Origin: Hamiltosporidium tvaerminnensis
Lineage: Eukaryota; Microsporidia; Dubosqiidae
DNA: 64,000 nucleotides
NCBI GenBank assembly: GCA_022605425.2
Contig: CM061246.1
Coordinates: 1,299,501-1,363,500 of the forward strand
Direction: 5' to 3'
The stretch's first letter is position 1, and every line of letters begins with the position of its first letter. The notes under the pieces are model-generated. The model was not told the DNA's origin, searched no databases, and saw nothing but the letters and a program-made list of their open reading frames with translations. Both the position numbers and the translations under genes were made by a program. Below are positions 55,433 to 64,000 of this stretch, in pieces.

Positions 55433-58400
55433 ATGGGTAGAAGAAAAAAAGTTGACAGCGAAAATATAAAAAATGAAGAAATAAAGGCTGTAAACAACTC
55501 GGAAATTAGTTTAAAAAAGACAAAAACGTGTGATAGAGATGTAGTGCTATATCAGAGACACTTCCACCACAACCGACTATCCATAATAACACCCACTCCC
55601 CATAGAGCACTACATTATATGTTACTCCAGTCAGCCTGATCGATTCCGCACCCCTTTCTTCCTGTCCCGATTCTTCTGCGTGTGGACCAGCCAACACAAT
55701 GGAAAACCTTAATGCACCTGCAATTCCAGAAGGAAATCGACTGATGGCATTGCATTCAATACTTGACTCTGTCACAGCCGTAGAGCAGGAATGGCCTATA
55801 TCTGCAAATTAAGCAGTGCAAAAAAGGTTTGAGAGAATGCCTAGAAATGGCTGGTATGCAATTCTTAGGTACTATAATAGGAAATTTGGTCGAACTGTTA
55901 ATATCGATGTGTTAAAAAAATTAACACATAATGAAGCAGAAAGAGGAATAAGGCAAGAAGAGAATAGAGAGCGACGTAGAATCGCCACTTGTCTCGCCGA
56001 GCCATGTTCCTTAACTGACACTACACTCTATATGAACCTGAGAGAAAAGTTCTTGTGTAAAATCAAGGAAATCGGAGATGTAGTGGTCCGAACTAGAAAA
56101 CTTCCAAGTGAATTAGTTGATAGTAAAGTTTTGGAACTCATAAATCAAATCACAGGTGAATAGCTCAATCTCATGTGCCTAAGAATGTTAGTGATGCAGC
56201 TCGAATCATCCAGGCGGCCAAGGTATGCTATGACGAGGAAACGCGTAAGGAGAAGCCTATATCTGCTTGGAAGGAAAACATAGAAAGTAAAATTTCTAAG
56301 TTAGATCTTTCAAAAGACCTCCTCGAGAAGGCTCGTAAGCAGGAAAAGATCTCCACTTCGGAAACGAAGAGCCTTAAGAAAATCATGCGAGAGTTTAATT
56401 TAAACTTGAGCAAAATAAATGATCTCTCTGAGGCTTTGAATGTGTACGAGAAAAAAATTACGATGTATGAAAGTAGGAGGAAATTTCGAAAAGAGAATCG
56501 TATGTTTGAGCTTTTCCGAGGTCGATTTTATCGTGGGTTATCTGAGCGTGTAGAATCCGAGCATGTGGTTAGCCGTGATGAAATTGTGAGTTTTTGGTCT
56601 ACAATGTGGAACAAAAATGATGACACAGTCACGTACGATGATTATTTGATTCCATTTGTATCAGATAATTATCCGACCACGTTCCCTATACTTGATAAAT
56701 TTGTAAATATCATTTATTGGCTCCCCAATTGGAAGGCCGCTGGAATTGAAGGTATTTACAATTTTTTCATTCAGAAACTTACAACTCTTCACAAATATAT
56801 TTATGATATTGTGAAAGTTATATGTTTAGAAGGAACAACTCAAGCTGATTGGTTTTACTGCGGGCTTACGTATTTGATACCGAAAGGAATTCCACGAAGA
56901 GGCTCTGACTACAGGCCAATCACTTTTATCTCCAACCTCTATAAGTTAACGACAAAGTGTATAACAAAGGTCGTTCAAATTGAAGTGGAAAGGCGAGGGT
57001 TGCTTGCAGAAAACCAATTAGGAGCGGTAAGAGGTGTGCAGGGAGCGAAAGAGCAGGCTCTACTGAATATTGCCTTAAATAAAGAGTATGGAAATAATCT
57101 TAAGGCAACATGGATTGATGTTAAAAAAGCTTATGATTCAATAGATCATGCTTATTTAACTCAATGCATTGAAAACCTTAATTTACCTGATTGGATCCTA
57201 CAATTTATCAAGGTAATTATATCAAAATAGAAAATTGATATAGCAGTAGAGCCTGAAAAAATCATGAGCAAGAAGATTTATAGAGGGATTCTACAAGGAG
57301 ATAGTTTGTCACCATTGTTGTTTGTGTTGTGTATGGATCCATTGAGCCGAAAGCTTAATGCAAAATACACAAAAGTGACGGTACAAACAGATGCAGAATC
57401 CCACTCTACTAATCATCTCTTGTTTATTGATGATCTTAAGCTCTTTGCAAAAGACAGCTCCACATTGAGTGCTATGACAGGCGAGGCAAAGGAATTTTTA
57501 GAGGTGATTGGCTTAGAGATTAACAAAGAGAAGTCAGCCACAAATGATACGTGTTGTGAAGATACTGCTACTCTTCTAGAAGGTGTTAGTTTTTACAAAT
57601 ATTTAGGAATAATAGAAGATAGCAGAGGAATCCCAACACGTAGCTTATTTGAAGAAGTACAGAGCAAACTTATATCAAGAGTTGAAAGACTTTGTCACAC
57701 TAGATTAAATGCAAAAAATTTATTATCTGCAATCAATCAACATGCGATATCGTTAATCAACTACCACATAGGAGTACTTCGACTTGAACCGGCTGACTTC
57801 TCTAAGTTAGATGATGCAGTGCGTGCGGTGTTGGTTAAAAATAAGATACATCTCCGCCCAGGATGTAAAGAGCGTTTTTATACTTTCCTAGAACAGAACT
57901 TGGAAGAGGCCTACATAGTGTTGAGTTGCGAAGCGAACATATGCTTATGCAACTCATGGATTGTCTGGAAAAAAGTAAAGAAATATCAACTAGACGAGCA
58001 ACAATCCTCAAAGTGGAGAATAATAATAAAACCCATCTTGCACTAATAAAAGGCTTCTTAAAAGTAAAGTACAGGTTGGTAGAAGAAGTCACTAAGAAAA
58101 GTTTAGAAGAAGCTCAACTTGCAAAACTATATAACGAAATAGAAAAACGAAAACTACATTAAAAGTTATATAATGCAAAGAAAAATGAGCTTGTAAGTGT
58201 TAGTGACTCTTCAAGATGGTTAAAGAGAGGGAATATTAGGCCACGCAATGAAGCTGTGTTCTGCTGTATCCAGGATAGAAATAAATTCTGGGGAGCAGAT
58301 GGTATGTGCTAACACCGCAATGAATCTGGTAAGACTGTAGATCATCTAGCAACTAGATGTGAAAAAATGCTAGGCCATGATTATACTAGACGGCATAATG

Positions 58401-59182
58401 AAGTGGTTAGATTCATACACTTACTTCTCTTAAAAGATATAAGTTTAAGTCTTCCAAACGAATAAGGAGTCACTCAGTTCAAGAAATTCTTGATAATGAC
58501 TACGCAGAGATAAGAGTGGACACCAGAATAAAAACTGATGTCAAGATTCGGTGTAACAGACCCGACATATTTATTTTAGATAAGAAGAAGAATAAGATAA
58601 CACTCATTGAAGTAAGAATCACATCCCATGATTTACTTCGGGTAGTTGAAACTGAAAAACTTAGGAAGTATGACCTGCTAGTCAATAAGTTTGGTCTTAT
58701 TATTAGTGTAGTGTCGAGATAATCCCTTATGTGATGACCTGGGACTGTATTTGGACAAAATACCATAAATCTCATCTTAAAAGACTAGAAATACCCATGA
58801 ATGTAGAAGCATACATTCAGTCTATAGTACTTAAGAAGACAGTCGAAACAATTTCCTTTGCTTGACGAAGAGGACTTGAGTCAGGACTAAATGCCGAAGA
58901 GAGCTGGGAGAGAGCGTCAATGGGTGTTATTATGAGATAAAAGATGCATGAGGAACCAACACCCTCTTTAAAAGAAGAGAAGAGAGAGGAAGATGGTGCA
59001 AAAAATTTAAAACCAAAAATAAAGCACCCTTTATTTCACAAGGAGGAACCACTTTAGAGTAACCGACCAATAACATAAATAAAGAGTCGGATTTGGAAGA
59101 AGAGACAAAAGTGGTTAAAGAGGTCGAAGAAAACATAAAAAAATGGTAAAAATATTTTAACCCAGAATTTTATTAAATAAAA
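55433..59182 (+). mobile_element. R4/Dong-like non-LTR retrotransposon, near full length
   Basis: About 3.75 kb, the longest copy. Order: an N-terminal region (55433-56163), linker and coiled coil (56175-56480), reverse transcriptase (56560-57620), a thumb/linker (57620-58160), zinc knuckle (~58300) and REL endonuclease (58516-58722), then a tail ending CCCAGAATTTTATTAAATAA without poly(A). At least six stops or frameshifts break the polyprotein (near 55640, 56163, 57230, 58046, 58160 and 58310), so this copy is not autonomous. The clade call rests on an RT with LLFIDDLKLFA in motif C and an R2/R4-type C-terminal nuclease. Related fragments lie at 2.2, 16.5, 20.9, 25.3, 32-35, 45.4, 52, 54.5 and 61 kb. 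Confidence 0.92.
56175..58046 (+). pseudogene. Reverse transcriptase domain of the R4/Dong-like element
   Basis: RT motifs in order: NWKAAGIEGIYNFF (motif 1), YRPITFISNLYKLTTKCI (2), QLGAVRGVQGAKEQ (2a), DVKKAYDSIDHAYL (motif A, catalytic Asp), YRGILQGDSLSPLLF (B), LLFIDDLKLFA (C, with IDD in place of ADD/MDD), IGLEINKEKSA (D) and YKYLGI (E). All three catalytic aspartates are present. One in-frame TAG at 57228-57230, between A and B, breaks it; the frame resumes and stays open to 58046. It copies element RNA at a nicked target site in active relatives. Confidence 0.9.
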
Positions 59183-59183
59183 A

Positions 59184-60025
59184 GTTAAAATATTTTTATG
59201 AGTAATTACTTTAAAAATGAGTTGTATTTTTTATTTAGCTTTATAATTTGAGAAATTAAATTCCGAATATATTTAAGTAAGACTTATTTGTTTAAAGTGA
59301 TGTGGTAAATCATTTTATAAATAGGCTTATCAAATTAATATTATTATTAAGCTATTGGAATATATGGTAAAGATAAGATTGTATTAATTATTGAATATTA
59401 AAGGTTTCCTTACCTTTATTCTATTGAAGTATATATTATCATTAGAATATAGAATGCACGTACATGTTTTTATGACCAATAATGTCAAATCAATTATAAT
59501 CTAAAGATTTTATATCTTTCCAAATAAATATACACGTGTTTATGACCAATACTGTCAAATCAATCCTATTAAAATGATATATTATATCTCTATATCTTTA
59601 TTTAATAAATATACACGTGTTTATGACCAATAATGTCAAATCAATCATATTAAAATGATATATTATATCTCTATATCTTTATTTAATAAATATACACGTG
59701 TTTATCACCAAAAATGTCAAATCAATCATATTAAATACATATTATATCTTATCTTATCTAATAATTGACAAATGAAATTAATTAAAGAATATACTTTTAT
59801 TGGTATGTTTTTACTAAAAAAAGTATAATTACATGTAAAATATTTAGAAATAATGAACAGTAAAAGAATTGCATTTAATGTATTAAAAGGTTTTTTATTC
59901 TGCCTCGTATGTGTTTCTGCTGCAGAAAAAGATGCTTCGAAGGATAAAAAAGAGGAAAAGAAATGATAGTAAATAAAGTAAGTTTTAAGTATTTGTGTTT
60001 TATTGTATTTCTATTTCTATTTTCA
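59184..60025 (+). repeat. Right copy of the ~0.6 kb direct repeat
   Basis: It starts immediately after the retrotransposon tail and matches 53881-54500. It is longer because a ~80-bp unit (word ATACACGTGTTTATGACCAA) has expanded to three tandem copies at 59500-59720, against none complete on the left. Contains copy 2 of the secreted-peptide gene. Confidence 0.9.
59853..59966 (+). CDS. 37-residue secreted peptide (copy 2)
   Basis: Identical peptide to 54316-54429, with one synonymous difference. Same signal-peptide-like core and charged tail, and the same upstream TATA-like context. After the stop, the two copies diverge at the microsatellite. Confidence 0.55.
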   Translation: MNSKRIAFNVLKGFLFCLVCVSAAEKDASKDKKEEKK

Positions 60026-60960
60026 TTATTGAAATTTTCATTTGTATCATTTCGTTTTGTATTTCATTTATATTTATTATATTGTAATGTCTATATCCTT
60101 TTAATTAATGTTTTAATAATATAGAATATTAATTAATTTGATTCCTTATCTTATAGTTTCTTTATTTATATTTCAAATATTAAATTAATATAAACAAACA
60201 CTTGGTAACTCATTTCTATTGATTATATTAAATATTTTTTAATCCTCTAGAAACAAATATTTACTTTTAAATTCAATTAAGAAAATAAAAAATAGATATT
60301 CACCTTAAACTTTATTAGCCAAGTCATTATTCTTTAATATCCTTAATTAGTCTTTTATAACCACTTAATCGTTTATTTATACATTTTTTAGTCTCTCCTA
60401 CATGAATATTTAACCGTTTTTATACAATTCCTGAATAAAAATTCATACTTTTTTTAATCTACAATTATTCTCTCTACCAATATACTTAGTTTGTTTTCTA
60501 GAACTGTATAGCTCTGTATTTTCTTTTATTATATTCCGTTTTACATCTGTTTTTATTACACTTATTTTCTTTTATTATATTCCGTTTTACATCTCTTTTT
60601 AAAACACTCCGACTAATTTCTCATCTATATATTCCTTTGAGGTTTTTCTTGGTTATAAAAAAAACTTTTATTATTAACGATATGCCATATTAGTTAATTC
60701 CTTATTATATAAGTTCTTAGTTATATTCATTAAAATCTTTTAATTTAATCAGGTATAAAATTTTACGAAACAACCCAAAAAATAATTATTTTAACATTAT
60801 TACACAGAATACAAATTAACTTTTTAGAAATATACTTTTAATATTGATTCTATTATATAATTATTTATGTTTTAGATAAACCACACAAAAGAAAATCTAA
60901 ACAAGATAATTTAAATAAATTCTTACTTTTAAAAAGTAAAAAATTATATTTATCACACTT
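60026..60960. other. AT-rich intergenic stretch
   Basis: Nothing recognised except a ~38-bp direct repeat (word TTATTATATTCCGTTTTACA at about 60522 and 60575). Confidence 0.55.
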
Positions 60961-60965
60961 TTATA

Positions 60966-61105
60966 AAGAGGTTGAAAGAAAATATATAAAAAATGGTAAA
61001 AAAATATTTTAACCCAGAATTTTATTGAATAAATAACTTAAGAGGTTGAAGAAAATATATAAAAAATTACAAAAAAAAATTTTAACAGAATTTTAATAAA
61101 AAAAT
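60966..61105 (+). mobile_element. Two tail-only R4/Dong-like copies in tandem
   Basis: 60966-61037 and 61043-61105 each carry just the last ~65 bp of the element (AAGAGGTTGAAGAAAATATA to the AGAATTTTATTGAATAAA end, the second one decayed). These are extreme 5' truncations or slippage duplicates. Confidence 0.75.
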
Positions 61106-61154
61106 ACTTTAACATATTCCTCTTAAATGTTATCTAAATACTTCTTAGATTCCT

Positions 61155-61425
61155 TTTTATAATTTCTTTATAGTTCCTTTATAATTATTTACATTCCAAT
61201 TCCTTTATAATTATTTCATTCCTTTTACAGTTCCTTTATAATTAACAAATCTTACATTACCTTTACAATTCCTTTACATTCCCTTTATAACTCATTTACA
61301 TTCCCTTTATAACTCATTTATAATTCCTTTACATTCCTTTTACAGTTCCTTTATAATTAACACATCCTAAACTACCTTTACAATTCCTTTACATTCCCTT
61401 TATAATTATAGTTACATATCCCCTT
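61155..61425. repeat. Pyrimidine-rich direct repeats upstream of the RPC3-like gene
   Basis: A ~74-bp unit (ATTCCTTTTACAGTTCCTTT to ACATTCCCTTTATAA) occurs at about 61210-61290 and 61337-61410, with shorter TTCCTTTACA pieces between. It ends at the CCCC start signal. Confidence 0.7.
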
Positions 61426-61430
61426 CTTAT

Positions 61431-62930
61431 ATGGTATCACAACCAACAAAATTACCATTCGGAGATATTTCATCAAAAATATTAAAATTTTTAAAAACAA
61501 GAAACACAGCCACTCTAAACCAAATACATTCAGCAACAAAACTATCAATAAAAAAAATAGTTAATTCATTATCAATTCTTATATATAACCGACAAATAAA
61601 ATATTACATTTTTAACGGTAAAACGTTTTATATTTTAAATTCTTGTGAATATGTTGGATGGGTTTTTAATGATTTTTATGTTAAATATATTTTAAAAATT
61701 GTAGATTTTAATAGAGATTTTTATAAGGAAAGTGGGGATATTGAGATGTACTTGGGTGTTGTTGTTAAACTTGTTTGTAGTGTTGGTGTTTCTTGTGATG
61801 GTCTTAGTAGTAAAGAAGAGTGTTTTTTTGATTCTCTTGTACTCTATGGGTTTGTTAAGAGTGTTAGTTTAGAAGAAATTATTGATATTTGTAAGTATAA
61901 CACCAATATTGATAAGGAAGGGGGTGTTAATAATAAAGGTAGTAGTTATAAGGGTGTTAATAGAGTAGATAGTTATATGGGTGTTAATAATAAAGGTAGT
62001 AGCTATAAGGGTGTTAGTGATAGGACTAATAATATAAAGGGTGTTAATAGAGTAGATACTTATAAGGGTGTTAGTAACAGTATACATAATTATAAGGGTG
62101 TTAGTGATAGGACTAATAGTATAAAGGGTGTTAGTAATAGTATAGATAATTATAAGGGTGTTAACACTACTATAGATAAACAACACCCTGTTAACAATCT
62201 ATTCAATAATTATAAGGGTGTTAATGATTATGACCCCCCTTTAAATATAGATAAAATATCCTCTAAACGTTTAAAGGGTGTTAAATATTACACATTAGAC
62301 TTACAAGCTTTAAACCACTCCATACTGATATATGAGGGGTGTAAATACATACAAAAAAAGTATTGTAAAATAACACGTGATGTGTTCAGTTGTATAGAAA
62401 GAAGCAGGGGTGGCACTGTTAGTACATTAAAGGGTATTTTACCTTACAACCTTATAGATATAGAAATAGCTGTATTATTACTAAAGGGTGTTAATATACT
62501 AATAGAAAATAAAAGTATTAACAAGGAAGGATATGTTGTTAATAAAGGGGTGTTAAAACACTTAATAAAAATGGATATATTAAAGGGTGTTATTTATAAT
62601 ACTAGTGTTATTGATAGTACTATTAGTGATATAACATTTGAGGGTGTTAGTGATATAGATGTAGTTAAAGGGGGTGTTATTAGAGTATTGAATATGATTG
62701 TTGATAAAGGGGTGTTAGAAGATAGTAGTGTTGTTAGAAGTTCTTTGTTGAGTAGTAAGGTGTTAAGGGTGGTACAATGTATTTTGCTTAAAATTGGAAT
62801 GATAAATTTGGGGGTTAAAGATGTTATAGGTAAGGCCTGTTACGTATGGGAAGAGTGTTTTGATAAAGGGTGTTATATTATAGGAAATGAATTAAGTGAT
62901 AATCGAGAAAAACTTATTTTAATGATATAA
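61431..62930 (+). CDS. RPC3/RPC82-like RNA polymerase III subunit with KGV repeats (tentative)
   Basis: 499 residues. The N-terminal ~110 residues look like the RPC3 winged helix: FGDISSKILKFLKTRNTATL, then IHSATKLSIKKIVNSLSILI, parallel to HFGEIVEKIGVHLI and the T-S-L-D-Q-V-K-K-A-L-C-V-L helix of POLR3C. Residues ~160-285 are a repeat region with about ten KGV(N/S) units separated by ~6-11 polar residues, and further KGV units lie beyond. The last ~70 residues (SKVLRVVQCILLKIGMINL) could be the final winged helix. RPC3 opens promoter DNA with RPC6 and RPC7. The repeats are encoded by the DNA motif AAGGGTGTTA, which also fills noncoding DNA nearby. CCCC lies 7 nt upstream of the ATG. Family call is moderate; a different winged-helix protein is possible. 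Confidence 0.5.
   Translation: MVSQPTKLPFGDISSKILKFLKTRNTATLNQIHSATKLSIKKIVNSLSILIYNRQIKYYIFNGKTFYILNSCEYVGWVFNDFYVKYILKIVDFNRDFYKESGDIEMYLGVVVKLVCSVGVSCDGLSSKEECFFDSLVLYGFVKSVSLEEIIDICKYNTNIDKEGGVNNKGSSYKGVNRVDSYMGVNNKGSSYKGVSDRTNNIKGVNRVDTYKGVSNSIHNYKGVSDRTNSIKGVSNSIDNYKGVNTTIDKQHPVNNLFNNYKGVNDYDPPLNIDKISSKRLKGVKYYTLDLQALNHSILIYEGCKYIQKKYCKITRDVFSCIERSRGGTVSTLKGILPYNLIDIEIAVLLLKGVNILIENKSINKEGYVVNKGVLKHLIKMDILKGVIYNTSVIDSTISDITFEGVSDIDVVKGGVIRVLNMIVDKGVLEDSSVVRSSLLSSKVLRVVQCILLKIGMINLGVKDVIGKACYVWEECFDKGCYIIGNELSDNREKLILMI
61905..62280 (+). repeat. In-frame AAGGGTGTTA repeats inside the RPC3-like gene
   Basis: About eleven copies of (A)AGGGTGTTA(A/G), each keeping the same reading frame (Lys-Gly-Val-Asn/Ser), spaced 27-57 bp, always a multiple of three. 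Larger duplicated blocks (word GATAGGACTAATA, AATAAAGGTAGTAG) show growth by unequal duplication. Confidence 0.85.
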
Positions 62931-63480
62931 AGGTATAGTGATTTAGAGGGGTGTTATTTTAATTGATAAGATATAGTCATATAAAGTGGGGTGTTATTTT
63001 AATTGATATAAAGGTATAGTAGATTAGAGGGGTGTTAATAATAAAATAAAAAGGGTAGTAGATTAAAGGGTCTTTACAAAATTTAATTCGATCTATGATA
63101 AAGGGGTGTTAACAAATTTTAATTCCTACTAATTTAAAAGGGTCTTAATAAAAGAATATAAACTTAATAATATAAAGGGGTGTTAACAAATTTTAAGGGT
63201 ACTAGATTAAAGGGGTCTTAATAAAAGAATATGAACTCTAGTAATATAAAAGGGATGTTAACAAATTTTAAGGGTAATAGATTAAAGGGGTGTTAATAAT
63301 AAAATATAAACCCAACAAATTTAAAAGGGTGTTAACAATAGAATATAAACTCTACTGATTTAAAAGGGTCTTAATAAAAGAATCTAAACCCTACTATAAT
63401 AAAGGGGTGTTAATAATAAAATATATACCCTTCTAATTTAAAAGGGTGTTAATAATATATACCACAATTACTAAAATAAA
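62931..63480 (+). repeat. Interspersed GGGTGTTA array between RPC3-like gene and NC2-beta
   Basis: About 17 copies of (A/G)GGGTGTTA or GGGTCTTA, spaced 20-45 bp, with flanking words AATAATAAAATATA and ACAAATTTTAAGGG repeated. The strand is the sense strand of the preceding gene, as with the array after ECT1. Confidence 0.85.
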
Positions 63481-63516
63481 ATCTTTAAAACTACTTTATT
63501 TTTGTCTATCTTCTCA

Positions 63517-63978
63517 CTATTTATCACCTTCGTTATTATCAGATGTTCCGTTCTGTTCGCAATCCATTCGATAGACTTCATTACGCGCACTTTCAAAGAG
63601 AGCAAGTTGTTGTTTACGCAGCTCCTCCATAGTGAGTCCAGAAGTCTTTAACTTATTAATTTTAGACGGTTTCATTTTACAGTGCGACACATATTCTTCA
63701 TGTGCCACTGTACACTCTCCAACATACTCACTGTATCCCAGACACTGCAGAGACTGGAATATATGTTCGTGCGTAATTGTTTTTTTACTTTCTTTCTCAC
63801 ACATCTCAGCTGCCTGTGCAGTAATCAGATGCGCAAATTCCAAACAACACGTCATTATAAATTCCTTTGTTGATTTGTGTATAGATACTGATTTAGGAAG
63901 AGTGTCTTGTATTATTTTGTTTACTGTTCCTTTTGGAAGAATAGCTTCTTCTCGTTTACTTGTCGGTGATGATGGCAT
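63517..63978 (-). CDS. NCB2: NC2-beta / DR1 (negative cofactor 2)
   Basis: 153 residues. With NC2-alpha it binds TBP on promoter DNA and blocks TFIIA/TFIIB entry; it is nuclear. Histone fold: LPKGTVNKIIQDTLPKSVSI (family IPRAAINKMIKETLP), then EFIMTCCLEFAHLITAQAAEMC, and KKTITHEHIFQSLQCLGY (family KKTISPEHVIQALESLGF). After it, EELRKQQLALFESAR matches the helix EELLRQQQELFAKAR of DR1. A short acidic tail (NNEGDK) ends it. Full length for the family's core (human DR1 176). The start at 63978 has no clear CCC motif, but only 22 bp of upstream sequence remain in the window. Confidence 0.94.
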   Translation of the reverse strand: MPSSPTSKREEAILPKGTVNKIIQDTLPKSVSIHKSTKEFIMTCCLEFAHLITAQAAEMCEKESKKTITHEHIFQSLQCLGYSEYVGECTVAHEEYVSHCKMKPSKINKLKTSGLTMEELRKQQLALFESARNEVYRMDCEQNGTSDNNEGDK

Positions 63979-64000
63979 TTCTTTGAGTATGGAATTGTCT

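Noticed and set aside
1-64000. tRNA genes
   Set aside because: I scanned for GGTTCRA-type B boxes with a matching A box and acceptor pairing; the few TTCGA words lie in genes or AT-rich DNA without cloverleaf potential.
1-64000. UGA recoded as an amino acid genome-wide
   Set aside because: Well-identified genes here (CTP synthase, TRS20, the NodB protein) end correctly at UGA.
1-64000. CRISPR arrays, bacterial promoters or operons
   Set aside because: Content is eukaryotic; the tandem repeats have no spacer-repeat structure.

Overview
The window looks like nuclear DNA of a microsporidian with an expanded, AT-rich, transposon-laden genome. Evidence: short diverged eukaryotic housekeeping proteins (CTP synthase, OGG1, NAA10, TRS20, uS10, NC2-beta, ECT1), a spore-wall type NodB deacetylase, two introns of only 20 and 23 nt, CCC- or GGG-like motifs just upstream of many start codons, and long gene-poor AT-rich stretches. 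Hamiltosporidium-type genomes fit best (large, AT-rich, proteins with KGV/N-S-type repeats), but that name is inference only.

Layout. 1-4640 and 18590-23220 are the two arms of a long inverted duplication. Each arm carries a PSY2-like gene (cut by the window edge on the left), a copy of an unclassified ~0.7 kb repeat (here REP1), a GC-rich block, a retrotransposon tail relic, an OGG1 gene and a membrane-protein gene. The left OGG1 is intact; the right one has one UGA stop. The 14 kb spacer holds CTP synthase, a BolA-like gene split by a 20-nt intron, and an unknown 316-residue protein. 24-44 kb holds a secreted HAD nucleotidase-like protein, the divergent pair NAA10 / TRS20 (TRS20 has a 23-nt intron), a decayed R4/Dong-type retrotransposon, a large gene broken by one UGA, a small orphan gene and a degenerate chitin deacetylase. 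44-52 kb holds an RNase P/MRP-type RNA, uS10 with a tandem array made from its own leader and start, and ECT1. 52-61 kb is a cluster of R4/Dong-like non-LTR elements; the largest is flanked by a ~0.6 kb direct repeat that duplicates a 37-residue secreted peptide gene. 61.4-64 kb holds an RPC3-like protein with internal KGV repeats and NC2-beta.

How the genes relate. CTP synthase supplies CTP, the substrate of ECT1 in the Kennedy pathway. RPC3, the RNase P/MRP RNA and NC2-beta belong to basal transcription and RNA processing. BolA would act in iron-sulfur cluster handling, and TRS20 in ER-Golgi tethering. No operons are evident; genes are single and often separated by kilobases of relic transposon. 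Positions of repeat ends are by eye and good to about 10-50 bp.
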